A program made the translations under genes and the position numbers. From CBDFKQ01 sp965248855 (GTDB lineage Bacteria > Bacteroidota > Bacteroidia > Cytophagales > 172606-1), in the NCBI GenBank assembly GCA_965248855.1, contig CBDFKQ010000015.1, positions 1 through 23,359 on the forward strand: a stretch of DNA of 23,359 bases. Reading direction: 5' to 3'. A model generated the notes under the pieces. It worked only from the letters and a program-made list of their open reading frames with translations. It had not been told where the DNA came from and made no database searches. Below are positions 17,192-23,359 of this stretch, piece after piece. The stretch's first letter is position 1. Every line of letters starts with the position of its first letter.

Positions 17192-17605
17192 TTAAAAATC
17201 AAGTTCCTTGTCTTCGGTTGATAAAGTTGATGTTGTGAGGGATTGGCTCTTTTTAAAATGTTGGTCCTTTTGCTTTTTAGTATCAGCTCTGGTTGCTAAA
17301 TACAAACTAAATTGCTCCTTTGATAAAATAGCAGAAAGCTTTTGCCTTGCCTGTTCGTTAACTTTATCTAAAGAACCATTGTTTTTGCCGGCTTTAGTAA
17401 GGTTAGTGAACCTATCATCCAAAAGCTGATGTACTTGTTGAGCTTGCTTAGGGGATAATGATAATTCCCGTTGCATCCTCTCGGTCATTGCCGAAGCTTT
17501 TTCTTTGTGCGACGGAGTTTTAAGGGTGTCCGACTGTGCAAAAAGAGGGCAAATGGCAAGAAATAACATACCATTCAATAGAATGATTTTTGGAAGTGTG
17601 AGCAT
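17192..17605 (-). CDS. Small periplasmic Spy/CpxP-like protein
   Basis: This 137-residue protein has a signal peptide (1-23, ending 'PLFAQ') and a helical mature part. The segment 'MQRELSLSPKQAQQVHQLLDD' (about 44-64) has the pattern of Spy/CpxP-type LTxxQ helices, which act as periplasmic chaperones or metal/stress sensors. A basic, serine/threonine-rich tail follows. It is the first gene of the five-gene operon running left to 12018, and a 55-base gap separates it from the DNRLRE gene. The family call is by pattern only. Confidence 0.72.
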   Translation of the reverse strand: MLTLPKIILLNGMLFLAICPLFAQSDTLKTPSHKEKASAMTERMQRELSLSPKQAQQVHQLLDDRFTNLTKAGKNNGSLDKVNEQARQKLSAILSKEQFSLYLATRADTKKQKDQHFKKSQSLTTSTLSTEDKELDF

Positions 17606-18099
17606 AATATAGTTTTAAAATTAAAAAAATATTTTATGTTCCGGGTTGATCGAAACTTTTGTTTAATATTTGTCCTGAAACAGATATTGCGGCAAATACA
17701 CTCCTTGAACTAAAAATTATACTAATAATAAATTAAAGGTCTTTAAGAAGCACTGTAAATTTAAGTGCTATTTGTTAAAAGCAACATTAAATATTATTAA
17801 TATTGAAAAATTAAACGGCTTATTTAGAAGTAAATTAAATATTAACACTGAATAATATACAGATTATTAATAAGACTGAGTTTTTTCAAAACGTGACAAA
17901 ATATTTTCAATTTTTAAAATAACTGGTCAAAAGATTTTAAACTACCTTATACAAAGATAATAAATTAATTATATATTTAAATAAATCTAAAAAAATTAAT
18001 TAAAGTCTTAAAAAAATTAAAATGGCATTTTAATAACCACAAATCCAATAATACTTAATAATAATTTCCAAATTAATTTTTTTCTGAAAGTAAGTAAAA

Positions 18100-18259
18100 A
18101 TAAACGGGCGTTTTTACCCGCATTTTTGCTAAGAGGCAACTTTTTTAAAAGTTGCCTCTTAGCATTTTTTAAAGGCCATCAAGTTAACGTAACTGGTAAT
18201 CAAATCAATGTAAAACTGTATTAGTTTTAATTAACTTCTAGGTGCAGAATTAAAAATTT
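18100..18259. repeat. Right boundary module: inverted copy of 3463-3622
   Basis: The plus strand reads AAACGGGCGTTTTT (18103-18115), hairpin (18128-18163), AACTGGTAATCAAATC, GTTTTAATTA, AATTAAAAATTT, then an ATG. This is the same order as the minus strand upstream of the intact recombinase at 3462. Identity is patchy, so the copies have diverged for some time. The rest of the gap 17606-18099 is AT-rich, with no gene or clear motif seen. Confidence 0.6.
18128..18163 (+). terminator. Very strong outward-facing terminator hairpin
   Basis: Perfect 17-base arms GCTAAGAGGCAACTTTT and AAAAGTTGCCTCTTAGC surround a 2-base loop, with TTTTTT starting two bases after the right arm. No plus-strand gene ends near it, so it appears to insulate the cargo block from outside, mirroring the hairpin at 3562-3587. 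Confidence 0.75.
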
Positions 18260-18355
18260 ATGAAAATTAGATATGCCAGGGTCTTAACCCAAGACCAGAA
18301 TCTAGATTTACAAAAAGACGCACTGAAAAAATATGTTTGTGAAGAAAAAATCTAA
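18260..18355 (+). pseudogene. Broken serine recombinase start (31 codons), catalytic Ser lost
   Basis: The frame begins 'MKIRYARVLTQDQNLDLQKD', nearly identical to the intact recombinase at 2902-3462, continues 'ALKKYVCEEKI' and stops. Relative to the intact copy, four residues are missing near position 28 and the reading stops at codon 32. The catalytic Ser9 is Leu here. Nothing recognisable of the remaining 150 residues follows, so this is a truncated, inactive copy. Confidence 0.85.
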
Positions 18356-18401
18356 AAATGCTTAACAATTTTTATTCAATTCTATTAATTTAGAAAAATA
18401 A

Positions 18402-18704
18402 TCACATTTTTTTTTTCACCCCATTATTAAAATGATATATAATACTAATATTTTTATCCATTGGGCTGGACTCCTCACATTTATTGTGTTGTGGAAGTAA
18501 TAATAGCTTATTAAAAGCTCCTATAATTTCCGATGTATTTTTTGTTTTATAAAAAGCAAAAGAATTTCTATTTTTTATATGTTTTGGGATATTTGTTATA
18601 TCATTTGCCAAGCCTACATACCATTCGATTCCGGGCATAAAAGCTTTTAACTCCACAAGCCGAATTTGCTTATATAAGCCAAGGCTAAAATGGGTATTAT
18701 CCAT
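18402..18704 (-). CDS. Hypothetical protein, 100 residues, possibly GIY-YIG-like
   Basis: I do not recognise this protein with certainty. It opens 'MDNTHFSLGLYKQIRLVELK', and 'PGIEWYVGLANDITN' (about 24-38) recalls the second strand and helix of GIY-YIG nucleases ('YVGxxxD'). The first GIY block is absent and no catalytic Arg/Glu set is evident, so a truncated or diverged relative is possible. It ends in a basic tail ('NGVKKKM'). It stands alone, outside the right boundary module and on the opposite strand to the recombinase remnant. Confidence 0.55.
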   Translation of the reverse strand: MDNTHFSLGLYKQIRLVELKAFMPGIEWYVGLANDITNIPKHIKNRNSFAFYKTKNTSEIIGAFNKLLLLPQHNKCEESSPMDKNISIIYHFNNGVKKKM

Positions 18705-18872
18705 AAATTTACTAATGAAATTATAAAATTTATATCATGCCTTATTTAAATTGGAAATAAAGCTAAGTTGTGGGTTAGTGATGCGCAATATAATAAGCTT
18801 AATGAAAAGATAAATATTTATACATAATGTTTTTAAAGATTTCTTGAAAAAAAATCTTAATTCGGCTCTATT

Positions 18873-18905
18873 ATTAATTATTTATTTAATAAATAAATAA
18901 TTAAT
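18873..18905. repeat. AT-only inverted repeat
   Basis: Two 16-base arms (left arm ATTAATTATTTATTTA) surround a single central base and are perfectly complementary. It lies directly beyond the end of the DinB/DnaE remnant, while a similar palindrome lies upstream of it at 19946-19975. The rest of 18705-18930 is AT-rich with nothing else seen. Confidence 0.6.
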
Positions 18906-18930
18906 GTTATTATAAGTAAATAATATGGGG

Positions 18931-19859
18931 TTAACTTTTGTATGCAGGCTTTCCACCTGTTATGTATCCAGCTTTTTCAGGCCTTAAACCCCACCTTTGC
19001 CATTTTCTTTACCTCCAGGCTTGCCAGGCCAAAATCTTCCACCACCTTTCCTTCCACCAGATACACCCCCGGGCCCTGAAATGGATATTGCATATACGAT
19101 TCGGTAAAATGTATCGTATCAAAAAAATCACCGTTCGCATCGATGAAACAACCGAAGCCCATTGGCTTGCCTGTTTTTGTCCTGAGAGATTTAACAGTCA
19201 CAAAAATACCCATCATCCTAAGTGTTTTCCCCAAATGGTTAATTAAATCTTCCGCCATCACATCGCCCACCCATTTGGTACAAAGCATCTTCCGTTTTTT
19301 TTCCGATCCCCGGTATTTTTTTTATTGGTAATGGATCCAGAAAATGATGCACTTCCGGAGCCAACACCTGTAACTCACCGTTGGGCTTCGCCTGACCGGT
19401 CGCTATTTTAGAAACTGTTTTATTGGGGGAAAGGCCAAAACTTACAGGCAGATGCGTTTCTTTCATAATCTTTTGCCTGAGTTCATGCGTCCATTTATAA
19501 GTGCCGATATATTTATCCATCCCGGATACATCTATATAATGCTCATCTATGGAAGTCTTTTCAAAAACAGGTGCTTTATCTGCAATTACCCGGGTAACCA
19601 TTTTGGAATAATCGGAATAAGAATCCATATCCCCTTTTACAACAACAGCTTCAGGGCATAGTTGCCTGGCCAGTTTCATGGGCATGGCAGAATGAATACC
19701 AAACTTTCTGGTTTCATAAGAGCAGCTTGCTACCACTGCACGATCTGAAAAGCCACCCACCAGCACGGGCATACCTGCGAGCTTGGGATTTTTAAACCTT
19801 TCCACAGACACAAAAAATGTATCCATGTCCATATGAACAATTTGCCTATCTGGAAACAA
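18931..19859 (-). pseudogene. Hybrid remnant: Y-family DNA polymerase IV front fused to the end of a DnaE-type polymerase
   Basis: From 19859 the frame gives about 195 residues of a DinB-type lesion polymerase: 'HMDMDTFFVSVE' (metal Asp11), 'YETRKFGIHSAMP', 'TSIDEHYID' (Asp105, Glu106) and the helix-hairpin-helix 'IPGIGKKTEDAL'. Near 19275 the DinB sequence ends, and a frame shifted by one base continues with 'VGDVMAEDLINHLGKTLRMM', 'GCFIDANGDFFDTIHF', 'PFQGPGVYLVEGKVVEDFG'. That resembles the OB-like C-terminal end of DnaE (PolIII alpha/error-prone type). A second one-base shift at 18977 restores 'EKAGYITGGKPAYKS' to a natural stop at 18931. The little finger of DinB and nearly all of DnaE are missing. 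In Bacteroidota, dinB-like and dnaE genes can be adjacent, so one internal deletion plus decay explains the arrangement. The DnaE assignment is from remembered motifs. Confidence 0.78.
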
Positions 19860-19945
19860 TTTAATTTAATATTTAAACACAATGCAAAAATTACAATTTT
19901 TATTTAAAAATACTAAACATATTTTTGATGTTTTTAACCTAATGA

Positions 19946-19975
19946 AAAATAATTAAATATATATTTAATTATTTT
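19946..19975. repeat. Perfect 30-base AT palindrome
   Basis: Fifteen-base arms (left AAAATAATTAAATAT) are exactly complementary with no spacer. It lies 86 bases upstream of the polymerase remnant. It may be an operator or just AT-rich sequence. The remaining part of 19860-20165 has no gene. Confidence 0.55.
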
Positions 19976-20165
19976 CTTTTTGTTGAAGTTATGAATGGAA
20001 TAATTTCTAATTGGTTATTGATAGAAAAACAGAAGAATATTTATCTTTTATACAATCGAGTCAGCCGGATAAAGTATTTTTTTATTTTAATATTGATATT
20101 GAATTCTAATGGCTTGCAAATCCAATCTATTTTTTTTTAATTGTGTTAAATAAGAACCAGATTAA

Positions 20166-20405
20166 ATGAAAATTAAAAATGCATATACAAGGAAAGAGAT
20201 ATCAGAGATGTATGGTATGCACCTGACAACCTTAAAAAGACGCCTGTATACCTTTTGGGGTGCAGGAGCCGAAGAAGAAAACGAAGCAGTACGCTTATTT
20301 TTAAATGACCGGCGTAAAGTATTCCGTAAGGACTTTGAAATAATAAAAAAGATACTCAAGAAAGCCTACGGCTTTGAGCCCCTTGAAGAAAAAGTAGATA
20401 AATAA
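20166..20405 (+). CDS. Small helix-turn-helix protein
   Basis: This 79-residue protein opens 'MKIKNAYTRKEISEMYGMHLTTLKRRL', a MerR/excisionase-like helix-turn-helix ('RKEISEMYGMHLTTLKRRL', about 9-27). A charged region follows ('DRRKVFRKDFEIIKKILKKAYG'). It could be a DNA-binding regulator of plasmid replication or transfer; the exact role is not visible. A weak promoter-like pair, CTTG and TAATTGTG 21 bases apart (20113-20145), precedes it. It reads towards the 11-bp repeat array starting 120 bases after its stop, which is a candidate binding site. Its codon use looks normal. Confidence 0.7.
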   Translation: MKIKNAYTRKEISEMYGMHLTTLKRRLYTFWGAGAEEENEAVRLFLNDRRKVFRKDFEIIKKILKKAYGFEPLEEKVDK

Positions 20406-20524
20406 AAAAAACATCTCACAATATTTGGCAACATTTAAATAGATTTCGATAGAACTCAACTAGTGGCCAAGCACAATAAGACAACAACTCGCTACATTTC
20501 GATATATTTCCCATATTAAAATTC

Positions 20525-20579
20525 AATAAATGCCTAAATAATGCCTAATTAATGCTTTATTTATCCCTAATTAATGCCT
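20525..20579. repeat. Array of five 11-bp direct repeats
   Basis: ATGCCT-type ends occur exactly every 11 bases, starting at 20530, 20541, 20552, 20563 and 20574. The units are AATAAATGCCT, AAATAATGCCT, AATTAATGCTT, TATTTATCCCT and AATTAATGCCT. One unit per helical turn suggests a protein lines up on one face. Weaker copies (AATTAGCCCT, AAGAATTCCT) continue to about 20611. The flanks in 20406-20712 hold no gene. Confidence 0.75.
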
Positions 20580-20712
20580 ACATATACTAGAATTAGCCCT
20601 AAGAATTCCTAGAAATAATAAAGTTTTTATATTCCTGATAGAGAAAATTATAAAGCAAACCTTTTGTTAGCTCGCTAAATTGAAAAGACAATAATTTTTC
20701 ACTCAAAAAAGC

Positions 20713-21039
20713 TTAACTGCCCGGGTCTTGGCATTCATTAACCGGTTCAAAAAAGGATCCCATCTGCACCCTTAAATTATGTTCAAAGAATTCAATGGCC
20801 CTTTCAAAATACTTTTTTTTACTGGATAAGAACCTGATACCTTTCTTACCTTCTAAAAGATCAGCACGGAAACGATAAACAGTCCCTTGCGGAAAAGCAT
20901 CACGAAGATTTTTATTACACCTTACATATAAGCCGCCTATTTCTTTTTGTGAATCAATAGGTAAGACTTTTAATCGCATAGCCTTACTTTCCTTAACAGA
21001 AACAGCAAATACAACAGGGTATTGTTTAAGGCTTTTCAT
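20713..21039 (-). CDS. Hypothetical protein of the plasmid backbone
   Basis: I do not recognise this protein. I choose ATG 21039 (108 residues, 'MKSLKQYPVVFAV'), because the upstream extension to 21090 adds only AT-rich, low-quality residues ('ILKTIYYTYYLKNF'). It is beta/alpha mixed and basic, with 'GLYVRCNKNLRDAFPQGTVYRFRADLLEGKKG' as its most distinctive region (about 36-67) and 'FLSSKKKYFERAIEFFEHNL' following it. It lies between the 11-bp repeats and the iterons and reads away from the iterons. The location suggests a replication or maintenance accessory role, without direct evidence. Confidence 0.6.
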   Translation of the reverse strand: MKSLKQYPVVFAVSVKESKAMRLKVLPIDSQKEIGGLYVRCNKNLRDAFPQGTVYRFRADLLEGKKGIRFLSSKKKYFERAIEFFEHNLRVQMGSFFEPVNECQDPGS

Positions 21040-21137
21040 TAATATGAAATTTTTAAGGTAATAAGTATAATATATCGTTTTTAATATCATATAACAACAT
21101 TATTTAATAATAATAAAATAATCTACTTAATTATTTG

Positions 21138-21561
21138 GGAGTAAAAGAGAGTATGTTTATCCTATAAATATTAAAAATAAAAGCAACAGGGAGTAAAAGA
21201 GAGTATGTTTGAGAATCCGCCCAGTTTAATATTTGTTTTAGTCTTATTTTGATTCTTTTTCAAGTCTCTTTCTATAGAATGCAGACATTCTGTCATTAAA
21301 AATCTCTAAAAATTCAAAAATTAACCCTTTTTTATTTATAAATGATTTATTGTTTAAAATTGTATTACATATTGTTACAATTGAAAGGCTTAATAACTAA
21401 TTAATAACTAATGTTTTATATTGTATTTTCTGGAGTAAAAGAGAGTATGTTTGGGAGTAAAAGAGAGTATGTTTAGGAGTAAAAGAGAGTATCTATAGGG
21501 AGTAAAAGAGAGGGATCTGTTGTAACTATCAATCAAAGAAGGAGTAAAAGAGAGCATGTTA
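21138..21561. repeat. Seven iterons of the plasmid replication origin
   Basis: Seven copies of GGAGTAAAAGAGAGTATGTT (last bases vary) start at 21138, 21190, 21432, 21454, 21476, 21499 and 21541. The middle copies are spaced 22, 22 and 23 bases apart, or two helical turns. The sixth and seventh copies differ after GAGAG. All are on the same strand. A 220-base AT-rich gap (21211-21431), with ATTAATAACTAATTAATAAC-like direct repeats near 21390, would suit DNA melting. They should bind the Rep_3 protein encoded directly to the right. No perfect DnaA box is evident. Confidence 0.9.
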
Positions 21562-21570
21562 ATTAGAAAA

Positions 21571-22590
21571 TTAAATATTAACAGAGAATGCTTTTAAAAT
21601 AGCTCCTATTACATAATCTGGTTTTGAAAAAATTTCCTTGACCTTACCATCATTCAAATATCCATCAACTTCTACTATAACTGAAAGTAACTTTGTTAAT
21701 ACAGAATATTCATTTGCGTTAAGGATTCCTTTTATTTTTTCTAAATGTTTTTCTTCGCATTTAAAATGTGCTCTCAATAGATATATTATTTGATCTTTCT
21801 TTTTTTGAAATTCTAATAGTTTTTGTTCGCTTTGTTTTTTGCTTAAAATTTTAAATTTGACATGGGTTATAGTATTGCCTTGCTTTTTGGGTTTTAAAAA
21901 TTCAAAAGATATATCTGAAATTTCTTTTAGTTCCTTCATGGCTCTATCTATTACATTAACTTTAACGTCTTTAAATGCCTTATACTTTTCTTCTAACTTA
22001 AGATATTCCCTAAAGTCCTTATAAGGCATTACGAACACCTCTTGATCAGCCCATCGGCATAATAAAATATACATTAATGAAGTGTATAAACTTTTTGTTT
22101 TAAAAGGAATACTAGGATCAATCTTTGAATATCCATATGTCAAGTCCATTAATAAATGAGCTACTTCTTTATTAATTCTTATCCTAGCAGTCTTTCTATA
22201 TGATTCGTTTTCATTTGTTATATAAACATCGGATATTAATCCAGATCTTAATTTCCCTCCCTGATCATCAAGCTTGATAAAAACTTCCTGCATAGCATAT
22301 AAGGCAGTTTCTATATCATTATAGTTTTGTGAAAATCCTGTTAAGCTTTTAAATGGAAGGGTAATTACTAAAGACTCGAAAGGACTTGGTTCAAACAAAT
22401 CCAATTGTTGTATAGTGCTCCCCTTGGAATACCTTTCAAGATCAGGCTGAATGGCTTCCAGAATCTTCATCATTATTCTGATTTGATTATTATTTTGATA
22501 AATATTGCCTAGTCTAGTAATTCGATTTGATTTCCGAATAATAGTAGGCTTGGAAGTATCAACTTCTGATTCATTTTTTTTCTTTGCCAT
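21571..22590 (-). CDS. rep: Rep_3-family plasmid replication initiator
   Basis: This 339-residue protein should bind the iterons and open the origin. It has the two-winged-helix layout of Rep_3/RepA-type initiators: the N-terminal 'ITLPFKSLTGFSQNYNDIETALYAMQ' region (about 75-105), 'KTARIRINKEVAHLLMDLT' (132-150) and the second domain around 'YTSLMYILLCRWADQEVFVMPYKDFREYL' (168-197), with 'VIDRAMKELKEISDISFEFL' (about 212-231). The tail is basic and coiled. The N terminus is lysine-rich. The iterons lie just past its 3' end and not upstream. An inverted repeat at 22637-22662 precedes its start and could be its operator. Confidence 0.88.
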   Translation of the reverse strand: MAKKKNESEVDTSKPTIIRKSNRITRLGNIYQNNNQIRIMMKILEAIQPDLERYSKGSTIQQLDLFEPSPFESLVITLPFKSLTGFSQNYNDIETALYAMQEVFIKLDDQGGKLRSGLISDVYITNENESYRKTARIRINKEVAHLLMDLTYGYSKIDPSIPFKTKSLYTSLMYILLCRWADQEVFVMPYKDFREYLKLEEKYKAFKDVKVNVIDRAMKELKEISDISFEFLKPKKQGNTITHVKFKILSKKQSEQKLLEFQKKKDQIIYLLRAHFKCEEKHLEKIKGILNANEYSVLTKLLSVIVEVDGYLNDGKVKEIFSKPDYVIGAILKAFSVNI

Positions 22591-22636
22591 ATAGTTATCA
22601 AGATTAAAGCAAAAATTTTTTATTTATCAATTATGA

Positions 22637-22662
22637 ATTTATTGGTTAAGAATCCAATAAAT
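22637..22662. promoter_or_regulatory. Inverted repeat between the RHH gene and rep (possible operator)
   Basis: ATTTATTGG (22637-22645) and CCAATAAAT (22654-22662) are perfect 9-base arms around 8 bases. It starts at the end of the ribbon-helix-helix gene and lies 47 bases before the rep ATG. No T run follows, so a binding site for Rep, or for RHH autoregulation, fits better than a terminator. Confidence 0.5.
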
Positions 22663-22961
22663 CATTTGACTTCTTTTTGAATTTCCCTTTTTACTTTTTC
22701 CTTAATTGCCTCTAAAATAAAATCGTGAATCGATACCTTATCTCTTACAGGCCTTCTTTTTCTAATTTCATTAATTTGGTCAATCTCACTTTGATAAAGT
22801 TTAACATTCATTCCTTTTAGTTTATCTTCTTCTATAAGTTCGGCTTGTTCTTTTGTAGTTGAACCACCTTTCTTTATAAACTCATTTATTATTTTTTCTG
22901 ATTTAATATCTGATTTTTCAGATTCTGTTTTTTGTTTTTTGTTTAAAACTGTTATAGCCAT
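22662..22961 (-). CDS. Ribbon-helix-helix partition protein (ParG/ParB-like accessory)
   Basis: This 99-residue protein has a charged, flexible N-terminal tail (about 1-48) and then a ribbon-helix-helix domain: strand 'GMNVKLYQSEID' (50-61), helices 'QINEIRKRR' and 'VSIHDFILEAIKEKVKRE'. This fits a type Ib partner that binds the centromere and stimulates ParA. It follows parA on the same strand, 98 bases downstream, and the 12-bp repeats fill the gap. The gene name is not certain. Confidence 0.8.
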   Translation of the reverse strand: MAITVLNKKQKTESEKSDIKSEKIINEFIKKGGSTTKEQAELIEEDKLKGMNVKLYQSEIDQINEIRKRRPVRDKVSIHDFILEAIKEKVKREIQKEVK

Positions 22962-22990
22962 AATTAAAATATTTAATCGAAAAATATAAG

Positions 22991-23074
22991 TACTGTTATT
23001 GATACTATTTTTAGTGCTGTTAAAGGTACTGTTTTTAGTACTAATTAAGGTACTATTTTTTATACTATTTCATT
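22991..23074. repeat. Seven 12-bp tandem repeats, centromere-like (parS)
   Basis: Units starting with TACT (one TGCT) recur exactly every 12 bases at 22991, 23003, 23015, 23027, 23039, 23051 and 23063. Typical units are TACTATTTTTAG and TACTGTTTTTAG. The array overlaps the last codons of parA (stop at 23060-23062) and lies upstream of the RHH gene. It probably acts as partition site and as operator for the RHH protein. Confidence 0.8.
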
Positions 23075-23359
23075 AGTTAAAACATTTTCAAAAATCATTT
23101 CAAACAATGTTTTCAATTCTAAAATGGCTTTTTCATCCGTTGGCTTATTAAACTCAATGACGCCCAATCCGAAACTAGCTGCATTCGAAAAAACCTTTCT
23201 ATTAATTATTGGAGCGGGAAGATATTTAATAACCTCAGATTGAGCTAAGAATGTAGCTGCGTCTATATTATCAGCGCCTTTAACATCGGCTCTATTTAAA
23301 AAAGAAAATGCTTTTAGATTGGGGCGAACTATCTTTATTTCAGAAACAAGATTTTCAAC
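23060..23359 (-). CDS. parA: ParA-type partition ATPase, 3' end only
   Basis: About 99 codons are visible from the right edge to a TAA at 23060-23062. The frame contains 'FLNRADVKGADNIDAATFL', the ParA segment after the switch region, and 'IINRKVFSNAASFGLGVIEF', a typical end block. The Walker A motif lies outside the window, so this is partial at its 5' end. ParA would move plasmid copies apart with the RHH protein encoded next. Confidence 0.85.
   Translation of the reverse strand, partial: VENLVSEIKIVRPNLKAFSFLNRADVKGADNIDAATFLAQSEVIKYLPAPIINRKVFSNAASFGLGVIEFNKPTDEKAILELKTLFEMIFENVLTNEIV

Noticed and set aside
18938..19331. Plus-strand frames over the polymerase remnant
   Set aside because: They mirror the GC-richer DinB/DnaE remnant on the minus strand and show no family motif.
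20162..20359. Minus-strand frame opposite the HTH gene
   Set aside because: Lower-quality composition; the plus-strand helix-turn-helix is recognisable.
21138..21561. CRISPR array
   Set aside because: The repeats are adjacent or irregularly spaced with no uniform spacers, no cas genes, and lie beside a Rep gene, so they are iterons.
1..23359. tRNA, rRNA or insertion sequence transposase genes
   Set aside because: No cloverleaf, rRNA-like segment or DDE transposase motif was seen on either strand.

Overview
The window looks like part of a plasmid from an AT-rich member of the Bacteroidota, probably of the Sphingobacteriales/Flavobacteriales kind. Four things support this. There is a Rep_3-type initiator next to a seven-copy iteron array. 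A ParA/ribbon-helix-helix partition pair has its own 12-bp repeat array. A secreted protein carries a C-terminal type IX secretion (T9SS) sorting tail. Two upstream regions contain close matches to the Bacteroidota promoter (TTTG, 19-21 bases, TAnnTTTG). The plasmid assignment is inference, because no circle is seen.

Layout. (1) 1-2655, minus strand: a restriction-modification operon of a DNA methyltransferase (2655-1753) coupled by ATGA to a large nuclease-methylase (1756 leftward). The second gene is interrupted by a frameshift near 100-104 and runs off the left edge. (2) 2902-3462, minus strand: an intact serine recombinase. (3) 3.6-18.1 kb: a cargo block. It holds a DUF6624-like secreted protein and then a complete 'grasp-with-spasm' graspetide (RiPP) cluster on the plus strand: precursor, attenuator hairpin, ATP-grasp ligase, small coupled ORF, SPASM protein, C39 peptidase-ABC exporter and HlyD adaptor. 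A decayed pseudogene follows, and then a five-gene minus-strand operon of exported proteins (Spy-like, DNRLRE, membrane, lipoprotein, T9SS lipase-like). (4) 18.1-18.36 kb: a second, broken copy of the recombinase start and its upstream region, in inverted orientation to the copy at 2.9-3.6 kb, so the cargo lies between imperfect inverted boundary modules. (5) 18.4-20.4 kb: a small hypothetical gene, a hybrid DinB/DnaE polymerase remnant and a small helix-turn-helix protein. (6) 20.5-23.36 kb: the plasmid backbone, with an 11-bp repeat array, a hypothetical gene, iterons, rep, an RHH partition protein, a centromere-like 12-bp array and the 3' end of parA.

How the parts fit together. The RiPP genes form one functional unit: the leader peptide ends in Gly-Gly, the ATP-grasp enzyme would form side-chain ester or amide macrocycles in the 19-residue core, and the C39 exporter would cut after GG and secrete the product with HlyD. 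The most interesting points are the graspetide cluster with its small coupled ORF, the inverted recombinase/terminator boundaries around the cargo, the three regularly phased repeat arrays in the backbone, and the DinB-DnaE hybrid pseudogene.
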